Assembly (NCBI GenBank): GCA_029339195.1
Contig: JAPTJF010000011.1
Coordinates: forward strand, 248,001 to 312,000
DNA from: Micractinium sp. NFX-FRZ
Taxonomy: Eukaryota > Chlorophyta > Trebouxiophyceae > Chlorellales > Chlorellaceae
DNA: 64,000 nucleotides
Reading direction: 5' to 3'
A program made the translations under genes and the position numbers. The stretch's first letter is position 1. Each line of letters opens with the position of its first letter. The notes under the pieces were generated by a model that was given only the letters and a program-made list of their open reading frames with translations, made no database searches and was not told the DNA's origin. This document shows positions 42,212 to 60,785 of the stretch, piece after piece.

Positions 42212-45200
42212 TCAGTCCAGCTTGGCATGCTTGCCAAGCAGGTCTGCCAGCTCAGCCACGCTGACCCGGCCAGTGTGCCCGCCAACAGCACCCTTGGCCC
42301 GAGTCGCAGCCGCGGCAGCAGGGTCTGCCTGCGTCAGCTCTCGAGATGAGCCGCCCTGCCCGCCGCGCTTGCCGGCATCCAGGCCTGGCGGCTGGGCCAG
42401 CAGCGACTGCAGGTTGCCAATTGTGACGCGCCCCCCGGGCAGCACAGCAGGCGGCAGCGGACGCGTCGCTGGCGACGAGAACGCATGCCTGCGATGCTCA
42501 GGCGAGCCGGCAGGCTGGTCCAGCACGCTGCCCCCGCTGCCGCTGCTGCCAAAGCCCGCAATGAAGTGGCTGGGGCGAGGCGGCGTATCCACTACGCCTG
42601 CCACCTGCTGCTGGGGCAGCTGCTGCGGCTCAAGAGGCAGCAGCGCAGCTGCCGCGGCCGGCGAGGTGGGGCTGGCAGGGGCATCCGCCGGCGGGGGGCT
42701 GCGTCCCGTGGCCTGCCGCGCCAGCGCCTGCGCCCGCTCTACCTGCTGCTGCCGCGTGAGGCTGTCCCGCATCGCCTGCCGTGCCTGCCGTGCACGGTTC
42801 CGCTGCGCCCTGATGTTGCGGATCACAACCTCGGCCAGGCGCTCCTCTATGCGCTGCCGCCCGCTGCAGTCCACCGCTGCTTTGGCTTGGCACTCTGCCA
42901 CGGCACGTGCGCGGCTGCTGGCCTCGGCAGGAAGGAGTGCGGGGTCGGCCCCCGCGGCCTCCACCTTCATGCCCACAACCACGCTGCAGCAAGCAGAGGG
43001 TGCGGGAAGGGCCAGGATGAGGGGCAGTGAGACAGGGTGTGGCAAGAGTGAGCAGCAGCAAGCACAGGGTGCTATTGAGTTGCAGAAGCAACACAGCAGT
43101 TCCGGTGCTGCTCACGAGCACACAGCAGAGAAAGAGATGGGCAGGCATGCAGGCAGGTGCAATTGCACGCAGACAGGTGCAATAACATACTGTTCCTCTC
43201 TGCCAGCCCCTGGCCAGGCTGCTGTGCACTCCTCCAACCCTCTCCTATGCACCGGCCCACCTGATGGTGCAGGGGCACACCACGTTGAAGCGGTGGTCCT
43301 GGTAGAGCGCTGCTGCTGTGGCCGACACAGTTGAGGAGCCGCATGCGACCGCCGGGCTTCCAGGCTCGCCGGCGTAGGTGCCAGCAGCAGCAGATGCGTC
43401 GCCCGCAAGGCTGCCCGCCGGTTGCGACGCTACCCTGCCCGGCATGCGCACTGCTGCAGCCAAGTTGCGGCTGCTGGCATGCTGGCCCAGCAGCAGGCCA
43501 GGATTGCAGGGGCCGCCCTGCAGCAGCGGCGAGAGGTGCGCCCTGCCGCTGCCGCCGAATGCGGGCAGCGGATGCGCCGGGGAAGCTGCTGGCCCAGATG
43601 CGGCACTGCCATGTGCCACACTGTCCAGCTGCTGCCCTTCGCCCCACTCGGCTTGCTCCAGCTGGTGCTTTGCAGCCGCCGCGGCCGCCGCACGCTGGTG
43701 CTCCGCTGCTGCCAGGTCAGCCTGGTGCACCCAGGCGCCCAGCTGCACCAGCTGGCGTTCTGGCACGCCAGACCGCTTGGACAGCGTGGGCGGCCGCTTG
43801 AGCAGCGACTTGAGCCGGCCCAGGCTGTACACCGCCTTGCCTAGATCCTTATCAGCAAGCCAAAAGTACATTCGCGGTGCGCCAGCTGGCTCGCTGGCAT
43901 CAGCTGCCGCTGCGCCGCCGGCTGCGTTTGCCCGGTGCTGCTGCAGCAGGCGGCTGGCGTCGGGCACGGCGGCTGTGGCGGCCTCCAGGTTGGCCTCTGC
44001 CACGTCATTGCGCACACGGATGTAGAAGGAGCGGCCAGAGGTGTCGCCCCGCAGCATGTGGATGGTCACCACTGCACGGAGAATTTCAAGTGGGCGGCAA
44101 CACAGCAGCGGTCACACAACGAGCTGGGCGCTGCAGCACCACCCTTGCTGGCCATAGCCTTGCTGCCCATCCCTGTGTCTCATGCCCTGCCAGTCGACAG
44201 GCAGCAAGCAAGGGTGGGCAAGCTGCAGGTGGGCCTGTCCGCCATGGCAGCATCAACTGGACACATAGTGCGCACCACCCCCGTGCCCCAATTCTTTCCC
44301 CCGACACCCACGCTTCCCACCCACCTGGAGCGTCATCCAGCAGGTGTGCCTGTGCCGGGAAGTGTGCCAGCTCCTCCCACACCGCCACCGAGCAGGACTG
44401 CTGCAGGTGCGGCGGCTGGGCACTGCCGCTGCTGCTGCTAGTGCCAACGCCGTCGTCCCTGCTGCCATGGTTGCCGGCGGCACTGCCAGAATCGTCGGCT
44501 CCGCTGCGGCTGGCGCTGCTCTCAGGGCTCGGTGCACAGCCCGCGCTGGCAGCTGCTGTGGCTGCCGCAGCCGCGCTTGTTGCTTCGTCCACCGCCGCGG
44601 CGCTCAGCTGCTGTGCCGACTGCCACACGAGGGAGAGCGAGTCGTCGGGCAGCAGCCAAAGGGACACAATCCCTTTGTCCTCTGTGGGCTGCAGCTTGGT
44701 GGGTGCTGACAGCTTGCGCGTCAGCCGTCCTACTGGCAGACTCAGCAGCGGCTCGCAAATGGCGGACATGAGAGCGCTGGCCTGCGTGGCCGTCAGTACA
44801 GGCGCCTGGTGCAGAGGCATGCCTGGCGCCGCCAGCATGACTGTCATCTCCTGCCTGGCCCGGATGCAGGTGTCGCTGGTCAGCCGCGTCTCGGCACGGC
44901 AGTCGGGCAGGCGCGGCGCCAGCGTGGCCTGCCGAGCCAGCTGCCCGGGCGAAACGGGCACAGGCACTGCCGGCGCCGGCGTGCCGCCAGCATGCCCGCC
45001 GGCCGCAACACTGCTGGCATGGCTGCTGCTGCTGCCCTGCGCTGCTGCTTGTGGGTGGTCAGATGCTGGCAGCACCAGCTCAGCATCCTCGGCATCGCTT
45101 GCTGAGGCTTCGCTGACCGCCTCCTCCAGCGGGGCGCCCGCCTGCTGCCGCAGCCACGCCGCAAACCCCAGGCGCTGCACACGCGCAGCTGGGCCCCCCG

Positions 45201-45231
45201 CCTCCTGCTGATCAGTATGGCCGCCCTCCAT
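42212..45231 (-). CDS. Large protein with divergent Rpn13-like Pru region
   Basis: Three exons, 44325-45231, 43261-44071 and 42212-42983, give 829 residues. No family is obvious at first sight. Pieces follow the order of the Pru ubiquitin/proteasome-binding domain of Rpn13 (ADRM1): KLQPTEDKGIVSLWLLPDDS with LSLVW, then ELAHFPAQAHLL, then VVTIHMLRG, then RMYFWLADKD. They are interrupted by Ala/Ser-rich insertions. The C-terminal exon has a basic coiled coil (RNIRAQRNRARQARQAMRD) and two related short motifs, GRVTIGNLQSLLAQ and GRVSVAELADLLGK. These echo the LxDLQxIL motif that follows Pru in Rpn13. If right, it could be a proteasome-associated ubiquitin adaptor. Low-complexity content is high, so the match needs a profile search. 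The start is the ATG at 45231; the frame continues upstream without an ATG. Confidence 0.6.
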
Positions 45232-45638
45232 CGGGCAGGCCCTGCAACAGGTTCGTGGGCAGAAGGGCGGCGCGGTCAGGGGGTCTTTTTTGGCTGCTGG
45301 ATAGCCCAGCGGAAACACAGGCTTCGGGTGCGTGCCCGACGCCACCGGGGCGGACCTGGTTCTGTAAAAGCCCCCATAACCAAGACCGGGCGTCACCAGA
45401 GCCGAACGCGCACTCGGAGCCCGACAGGCGGCCCCTTGTCCCTCACCTTCAGCGGGGCGTCACCCGCGCCGCGTTTCGCCGGCACTCGGTCAGCGCTATA
45501 CAGCCGGACAGGGGCGGCACCAGGACTGCGGCGCGTCCTGACGAGAGCGAACAAGCTGGCCGGAGCGGCTCTGGGGCTGGACCGGGGCTGAGCGAGGGGG
45601 GACGCGATACAAGGCCAGCAGCACCGTGTCCTTGCCAC

Positions 45639-45935
45639 CTAGCCCCCCACCAGGGGGCAGCCGCCCGGCGGCACAGCATGACGCAGCAGGCCCACGTTTT
45701 TTGAACCCACTTTGGCAGCTGGTTGAATCTGAAGGTGTTTTAGCAGCTGACGCTCTGTAGAATGTACGAAGGCACTCAGAGGCCGGAATTTGGAAACAGA
45801 CTTGCCAGCCCACCAAGCATGTGTGCGGGACGCAAGCCCCTTGCAGGTCTCCCCCAGCACCTCTGTGTCTGGCTTCCCAAGCTTCAGCTTTCGAAATGTA
45901 TCTACATCAAACAAGCCCTTCATGCTTGAAGCCAT
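45639..45935 (-). CDS. Unknown small ORF, possible gene fragment
   Basis: Not recognised. From the ATG at 45935 (or 45923) it encodes about 98 residues with a balanced composition (MKGLFDVDTFRKLKLGKPD, later SVSKFRPLSAFVHSTERQLL). This is unlike the Ala/Arg/Pro-rich chance frames elsewhere in the window. The local DNA is also less GC-rich. It may be an exon of an unmodelled gene or a relic of a foreign or mobile element. Confidence 0.25.
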   Translation of the reverse strand: MASSMKGLFDVDTFRKLKLGKPDTEVLGETCKGLASRTHAWWAGKSVSKFRPLSAFVHSTERQLLKHLQIQPAAKVGSKNVGLLRHAVPPGGCPLVGG

Positions 45936-46719
45936 AACAGCAAAAAATGAACACGGCAGCCACCGATGATGGCCGGGCGACACCAGGGGGAAGCTGAGGG
46001 GAAGGAGGTGACACAGCTCGCAGTAGGAAAAGAGCGTGGCACATTGCAACATGGTAATGCCCCACTGGTATTCTGTTGGGCTTCCCCCACGGCCCTGCGC
46101 CTGGACATGTGAGCCGCGCCCCGCAGAGGTGTCCATGCAGGGGGAAGGATGCAGGAAATTTCGAACTTCCCATGGGCCCTTCTGGGTGCCACTGCAGTGC
46201 CGCCGGTGGCGGCGCCTTTCTGGGCAGGGCTGCTTCCGGGCCCCGCTGCTAGCTCAGACATAGAACCCTCTTGCAGGGGCACTGCTGGGGTGCGTGGCGG
46301 GTGCGAGGCGCATGCGCACATGCCCGCAGGCTTGCCAAACGCTGCCGCCTAGACGCCCGCTCCTCGGCACCCCTGTGGGCAGGCGGGGCGGCACCTGCGG
46401 GGCTGCCCCCGGGCTGCGCTTCTAGCTGAAACATGCACCCCACATGTACACGCATTGCTGGGGCATGTTGGTGGTTGGCGGCGCAGCAGGGCGCACGCGT
46501 GCATGCCTGTAAAGCATTCTGAACTGGCGAGGGTGGCTCCACTGCCTGTTCAGTGCGGAGCTGTTCTGTGCAGTGCCAGGCAGGCGCGGCCCACGGCCGA
46601 ACTTGGACGCTGGAATGCCGCTCCAGGGCGCCGCGTTTACATGCTGCAGAGGGCGAGCTGGCTGGCGGCAGCGCAAGCAGTGGCGCTATCAGCGGCGCCA
46701 GTAGCAGCAGCAGCGGGCC

Positions 46720-46721
<2 letters not shown>

Positions 46722-46754
<33 letters not shown>
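46722..46754. repeat. (CAG)n run
   Basis: About eleven CAG/AGC units upstream of the small coiled-coil ORF. In its frame they would read as poly-serine. Confidence 0.85.
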
Positions 46755-46755
<1 letters not shown>

Positions 46756-46846
46756 GACTCTTGCTGCGGAGCACAAGCCGGCTAGCGGCAGCGCCTGCAG
46801 CAGCGGGCGCAACAGCAGCAGTGCATGGAAACTGGAGGAGGCTGCC

Positions 46847-47146
46847 ATGATGGCGGCAACCTATGCCAGTCTGGCAGAGACTGTGGCAGTCCTGGTGGAG
46901 CAGACGGTGCAGGCAGTGCAGGCAGAGAGGCTGGCAGCGGTGCAGGCAGTGCAGGCGGAGAAGCTGGTGGCGGTGGAGGCGCTCAAGCTGCAGCTGGCGG
47001 GCGCGGAGGCCAGGGCGGCGAGAGCGGAGGGCAGGGCGCAGAGTGCCAAGGCTACCTTGGCCGCCGAGGCGGCCGAGGCACAGCGCACTAAGAAGCAGCT
47101 GGAGCGCATGAAGAAGCAGATAAAGTCGCCTGCGGCGCATGCTTGA
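46847..47146 (+). CDS. Small Ala/Glu coiled-coil protein, uncertain
   Basis: Not recognised. From the ATG at 46847 it encodes 99 residues forming one long helix: TVAVLVEQTVQAVQAERLA, then AEAAEAQRTKKQLERMKKQI. The heptad pattern and clean Lys/Arg/Glu balance suggest coding sequence. The frame stays open upstream through a poly-serine tract to 46553 without an ATG, so this could be the last exon of a longer gene. A TGTAA lies about 490 bases after the stop. Confidence 0.4.
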   Translation: MMAATYASLAETVAVLVEQTVQAVQAERLAAVQAVQAEKLVAVEALKLQLAGAEARAARAEGRAQSAKATLAAEAAEAQRTKKQLERMKKQIKSPAAHA

Positions 47147-48049
47147 CCTGCTTGCTGCCGGTGGGTGTGGGCAGGGAGAGGGTGGGGACCCCGGGTCGGG
47201 AGGTGAATGTGACGGCCCATCAGGCAGCGGGGAGGCAGACAGGCAGGCAGGCGGGTGCACGGGCGGGCGGGTTGTGGGCGTCACTTTCCTCTGCTCTACA
47301 TATCGAGAGTGGCCCTCCTCGCATTCGCCCTCCCCTCGTGCAGAGAAAAAGCACTGAGTGCTCGGCTGACGAGAACAGCAGGCGGCGGCGGGGTGCCAGT
47401 GGGTGGGCTGGAAAATGGGCGGAGCAAATGACAGGCAGCGACAGAGGTCAGCAGCTGGTTGCCGTCATCGCTGGATGCTCGAATTCTTTATGTTCAGGGA
47501 AAAGCGATGCGTGGCTGGTTGAAGCTGTGCACCCACCCAATGCACTGGACTGTAGCTGTGCTTAACCTGGGCAACCGCTGCCTGCCAGCCCAGCACCTGC
47601 CGGCCGTCGCTACCACCTGCTCCACCCTGTTCTGCTGTAACGGGCGCTTGCTGCCTCACCCTGCCTGAGCGCTCGAGTGTCCGTCAGAGGTAACAAAAAC
47701 TTTGGAGGAGCAGTGTAAGGGATAAGATGTCATCAGTACGGGCGGGACAGTAGAGCAGAGCAAAGAAGGCCTAGCAGGTGTGGTGTGGGTTGGTGGTCTC
47801 TTTTCCGTGTCCGGTGAGCAAGCTGCCTGCTGCCAATGAAGAAATTGATGGGCCGACTGTCCGCGAATCACATGAAAGAGACATACGGGGTAATCGCTGC
47901 CAACGCGCCAACCGGTCGGGACAGAGCACCCGCCGGCACGCCTGGGCACAGTTTGAGCTGAGACTGGAAGAGAGGCAGAGAGGGAGGGCGCCACCTCGGC
48001 GCCATGCTGCCGCTGGGATGCCGCAGCATGTCATTTGCTGCGTGGCGCC

Positions 48050-55604
<7,555 letters not shown>

Positions 55605-55958
55605 CGACAGCCGATCACCAAGCGGACAACTTGTTGACGGGCGGCCGCGGGGCCAGGTGATAGGGCAATTGGCTACGACCCGGCTGTGGAAATTAGATCA
55701 AACATGCAAGCAGAAGAGGGTGAACTGCCTGCATGTGAGCCGGGGCAGCGTGCTGCGCTCTTAGTGGTGACTTGAGCGGCATCCCCACCTCCACCGGCCT
55801 CTGCGAATTTTTGATTTGGGAGCGGGTGCGCCGTTGATCAGGTTTGTTTCATCACAGTAGCCGTAGCCCCCCTTGGCCGCTTGTCCCCATCGCCGCCATC
55901 ACGCTCACACGCGGCCATCACGCTGCCCCGCAGGTCCAGGGAGCATCACAACGCCACC
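55605..55958. promoter_or_regulatory. Shared promoter of Ca2+-ATPase and SAM synthetase genes
   Basis: The 354 bases lie between divergent ATGs. The plus-strand start has a strong context (CCACCATG). The middle (55790-55860) is relatively A/T-rich. Confidence 0.55.
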
Positions 55959-58900
55959 ATGTCCAGCGAGGACCACTTCCTGTTCACCTCTGGTGCGCAG
56001 CGTAGCAGTTGGCAGGCCGCTGGGTGCTTCAGCCCTGAGGGGCATCGTCGCAGCCCTGGCCCGGAAACTGCTGCCTGTCCGTACGGCAGAGCAACCGCCT
56101 GCAATGCGCCGGCGGAGCGGCCCCGGGGCCAGCCAGCAAATTCAAGCATCCTGTGCGCCGCCGCCTGCCGCCAGCGGGGGCCACCGCGAGCCCTTGCACC
56201 CGCCTGCTCTTGCAAGCAGCGCTCAATGCTGGCACTGATTCCTCTGACTGTTCCCCCAATTGCAAGCCTCTTACCCGCTGTGCCCCGTGTCTGCGCTGTC
56301 GCCTTGCAGAGTCGGTCAACGAGGGCCACCCCGACAAGGTGCGCCGCCAGCTTGCAGCCCCACTGCATTTGCCAGCACAGCGGCGGGCGGCATGCGTGCG
56401 TTGCCTGGCTACCAGCAGCGGGCTTGCACAGCACCCAGCCACAGCGCGCAAGCCCATCCTGCGACTCCCCCCATACCCCCTGGTGCTGATTGATTTCCCG
56501 CCCAGCACCCATCAGCGATCGACGTCAACGTGCTACTTCCAGCCCCGCTCACGCCTCCCCCCCGCCCTCCCTCGCCCCTTCCTGTCCTTCCCGCCTGCAG
56601 CTCTGCGACCAGGTGTCCGATGCCATCCTGGATGCCTGCCTGGAGCAGGACCCCGAGTCCAAGGTGGCCTGCGAGACTGCCACCAAGACCAACATGGTGA
56701 GGCCAGGCACAGTGCACAGGGCTTGCTCGGTGGCGCTGAGCAGGGGCCAGCGGCGCGCCCGTGCACTTGCGTTTGAAATTTGGCAACCATTATGGCAAGC
56801 GCAGCGCGTGTGCCTCGATGCAAGGCCACAGGATGCGCCTCCCGCCCAAAGGCTGCCCCGCCACCCTTCCCTCGGTGACTGCCATCTCGCCCCCTCCCGC
56901 CGCCTTCCTTCCTGTGCTCTTCCCCTTGCCTGCCCCCCAGGTGATGGTGTTTGGTGAGATCACCACCAGCGCCAAGGTGGACTACGAGGCGGTGGTGCGC
57001 AAGACCTGCCGCGACATTGGCTTCATCTCCGACGACGTGGGCCTGGACGCGGACAAGTGCAAGGTGCTGGTGCACATTGAGGAGCAGAGCCCCGACATTG
57101 GGCAGGGCGTGCACGGCATGGGCACCAAGACCCTGGAGGAGATCGGCGCCGGTGACCAGGTGGGCAGGCGGAAAGCGCCGAGGGGGGTGGTGGTGGGTGA
57201 GGGGCGGGCACCCAAGACCCGGGGGGGAGGAACAACGCCGGCAACCAGGCGGTCCTGTGTAAACGTGTGGGGAGGGGGTTAGTTGTGAGGCGGGCTGCAT
57301 TCGGCAAGAGGAGATGCAAGGTGCTGCTGGCAACCGGCATTACCAAAGAGATAGGGGGTGTAGGGGCGTCTGGCATGTTTGCCGGGCTGCCAGCCAGCCA
57401 GCAGTGTGCCCCTTGCATTGAGGGTGCTGCCAGTCTGCAGTGTCATTTCCAGCCGCATGCCCCACCCTTGTGCCTTGGCCCCACCTCGCTCTGCACCCGC
57501 CCCCGCCTCCCTTCAGGGCCACATGTTTGGCTATGCCACCGACGAGACCCCCGAGCTGATGCCCCTCACCCACGTGCTGGCCACCCAGCTGGGCTACAAG
57601 CTCACCGAGGTGGGTGCTGAGCGTGCAACTGTTTGGGGTGTTTAAAGTGTAACTGGCCACCAGGCGGCGCGCGGGGAACAAAGTCTGCTGCATTCGAGGC
57701 AGCAGCTGGAAGGAACCTGCACCCACCTGACCTTGCCACCAACTGCGCTTGCCGCGTCCTGCCCCCCGCCTCCTCCCCTCCTCCCCCGCCCCGCAGGTGC
57801 GCAAGAACGGCACCTGCGGCTGGCTGCGCCCCGACGGCAAGACCCAGGTGACTGTGGAGTACAAGAAGGAGAACGGCGCCGTGGTGCCCCTGCGCGTGCA
57901 CACCATCCTCATCTCCACCCAGCACTCCCCCGACGTGTCCAACGACAAGATCAAGGAGGACCTGATGGAGCACGTCATCAAGCCCGTGGTGAGTGGCAGG
58001 GGCAGCACAGGCGGGGTGGTGCGTATAGCTTGGAGCACGTCGTCAAGCCCGTAGCGTGACGGGACGCGTGCAGCGTAGCAGAGGCGGGAAAGTGCTTTGC
58101 TAGCAAAGGGCGGTGCCATGGGGTGAGGGTGGGAGGATAAGATGAAAGGTGGCCAAGGTGGTGTGCTGGAGGGGCAGGGGGGAGGCCGGGAAGCGGAGAA
58201 AGGACACTCTTCCCACATAGGGTGGCTGCCTACCCGCTGCAGCCCCCTGCTGGCCCCACGCGCTCTTTTCATGCCTCGCTCAAACACATTTCTCTCGCCC
58301 CGCAGGCGTGCAGCACCTGCTGGCCAGCCACCCCTGGGCCTGTGCCCCACCAAACTCTTTCCCTCCCTCGCCTCCTCCCTCCCTGCGTGCAGGTGCCCGA
58401 GAAGTACCTGGACGACAAGACCATCTTCCACCTGAACCCCTCTGGCCGCTTCGTCATCGGCGGCCCCCACGGCGATGCCGGCCTCACCGGCCGCAAGATC
58501 ATCATTGACACCTACGGCGGCTGGGGCGCGCACGGCGGCGGCGCCTTCTCCGGCAAGGTGGGTGCGCGACTGATTGAATGCTTTCACAGCTGAACAGGTG
58601 TCAAGTACAGTGTAGCTAACGAGGGGAGGGGTTGAGAGACAGGCTGGGCTGCTTTGCTAGCAGCAGGTGGCAAGCTGTGAGGGTGCAGGGCCGATGCATG
58701 AGGGTGAGCGCTGACAAGACCCCAATGCATGTGTTTTCTGTGCCTCGTTCTTCTCCTCCCTCCTGCCCCTGCGCCATGCATTTCCGCACACCCCTGCTGG
58801 CACCCCTTGCGCCCCTCTCACCCTCCTCTGCCCCTGCTCTCCCCCCTCCCCCTCCCCCCTCGCAGGACCCCACCAAGGTGGACCGCTCCGGCGCCTACAT

Positions 58901-59766
58901 CGCCCGCCAGGCTGCCAAGTCTGTGGTGGCGGCCGGCCTGGCGCGCCGCTGCCTGGTGCAGGTGTCGTACGCCATTGGCGTGCCCGAGCCCCTCTCCGTG
59001 TTTGTCGACTCCTACGGCACCGGCAAGATCCCCGACTCGCAGATCCTGGCCAAGGGTGAGCCACAACGCAGCACAGCAGGGCACAGCGCAGCACAGCAGG
59101 GTGCTTCTGCATGGTCCTGTGACGGTGTTTGTAGTGCATGGAGGGTGTGTGCATGCCAGAGGGCAGAAGCACCGGCTTGGCGAGAATTCGGAGGGTGAGC
59201 GGGGTGCGTCTCACAAGGGCAGCCAGGGCGAGAGGAGCCGGCCGTGCGGGAGGGAAATCAGGGGAGAGGAGCCAGGGGTCGGGGGCCAGGCACAGCAAAG
59301 AGGGAGGCCTCTCAGATTGAGTGGGTGGGAAGGGGGGCCCTGGCGTGCATGGCTCTCGACACCTCCCTCTCTCTCATGTGCCTTGCCTTCCGGCCCGCGC
59401 CCTGGCTTGCAGTCCAGGCCACCTTCGACTTCCGCCCCGGCATGATGGGCAAGGCTCTGGACCTGAAGCGCGGCGGCGACCGGTGAGTGCCTCCCTGCTG
59501 CGTCTTGCTGGGGTCGCCTTGCATCTCAGCATCTGGCTGCATGCTACCTGAAGTGTGGTTGGGATTGACCGTTAGAGATGCGCTGTCTGCGGCTCTGCGC
59601 GATGCCTGCCGTGCCGGCCCCGGCACCTCACCCACCCACCCACCGCCGCCCCCTTCCTCGCCTCCCGTGCAGCTACATCCACACCGCGGCGTACGGCCAC
59701 TTTGGCCGCGCCGACCGCCCCGACGTGTTCACGTGGGAGAAGGTGCTGCCCCTGAAGGATGCATAG
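55959..59766 (+). CDS. METK: S-adenosylmethionine synthetase (methionine adenosyltransferase)
   Basis: Ten exons: 55959-55992, 56310-56338, 56601-56696, 56941-57159, 57517-57609, 57797-57988, 58393-58557, 58866-59055, 59413-59482 and 59673-59766; 393 residues, the normal plant length. Signature motifs are all there: [18 protein letters not shown] near the N-terminus (ATP/metal site), [43 protein letters not shown], the [16 protein letters not shown] phosphate-binding loop, and the closing [16 protein letters not shown]. The enzyme joins methionine and ATP to make SAM plus phosphate and pyrophosphate, the cytosolic methyl-donor step of the methionine cycle. No transit peptide is present. The GGAFSGKD loop falls across an exon border. 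Confidence 0.98.
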
Positions 59767-60674
59767 AGCGGCGGCCCCCGTGCGGCCCACTCCTGTGAAG
59801 CCTCTGTGCGGACAGCGCCCATCCTCGTGCACCAGCCCCGCAGACACCTGCCACCACACACCTCTTGCCCGCTCCCTTGATTCTGACTCGCTGCTGCTGC
59901 TCCATTTTTATGTCCCCCCCGCTTCTGAATCCGACCCCATGACAGCTCATAGCTCAGGCTCCTTTTGTTCCTAGGTACCGTGTGGCAAAGAGTGCCCCCG
60001 GAGGGAGAGCAGAGGCAGGGGAGGGGAGAGGCAGGCATGCAGGCCACACAGGCACGTGGCGCCTGCGCATGTTGAATGAGGGCGGTTCGCTGCCGGGCGC
60101 TGGTTCAGCATCGGGAAATGGTGACAGGTTGCCATTTCAGCAAATTGCGGCAATACAAGCCTTGAAGGAGTCAGCCCTTGAAGTGGGGTTGGGACGTCGA
60201 CGATGTGAGGGTGGGTGCCGCCCGCCCGCTGGCGGCGCTGCGCTGCGGCAGCAGTGTCTCATCTTGGCGTGTTTGCTCTGCTGTTAATCTTTGATGCCGC
60301 CGTAGCATTACATTACTTCCACAGGAGGTGAGCGGGCGCCCAACAGGTGGGCAGACGTGCCAAGGGTGTTGTGGGAAATTGCCCATTAACATGAAACGTG
60401 CCTCCATCAGTTGGCCTGGTTACGCAGGATGTCGGCTGCCGGAAGAGAGGAAGGGGAAGGGGCGCTCTGCGGTCAGGGCACCTCTTCTAGCTGCACCGCT
60501 ACCGCCTCTCTGTGCCTGCACTTGGGCTGCCAGGAGGGCCATTCCCCCTCCTCTGACGCTGTTGCGCAAGCATGGTCGCCTAGGGTGATCAGCGCAGGGC
60601 TGGGGACACAAGGAGGAGCAGGGTGCCCAGTTTGACATGGGCACAGGTGCAGAAGCAGGGGTAGGTGCATCTCA
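59767..60674. other. Convergent 3' regions, no gene seen
   Basis: No coding exon is seen. TTACA at 60308-60312 gives a minus-strand TGTAA about 360 bases after the hydrolase stop. Confidence 0.6.
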
Positions 60675-60749
60675 TCATGCCTTCCGCCGCTGCCGCCTGC
60701 TGCTGCCTGCTGCCGCCACCGCCTCCCCAGGCTGCTTGCCTGCCGCTGT

Positions 60750-60785
<36 letters not shown>

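Larger units (their letters stand above)
45232..48049. other. Gene-poor 2.8 kb stretch between Pru-like and Ca2+-ATPase genes
   Basis: Apart from the two weak ORFs listed separately, nothing is recognised. 45232-45630 should hold the Pru-like promoter. The right end, from about 47150, holds 3' regions, with a plus-strand TGTAA near 47636. The base composition drops between 45700 and 45980 compared with the flanks. Confidence 0.5.

Noticed and set aside
45250..45630. rRNA or tRNA gene in the gene-poor stretch
   Set aside because: No cloverleaf arms, box A/B pair or rRNA core motif could be recognised by eye; tRNAscan-SE would settle it.
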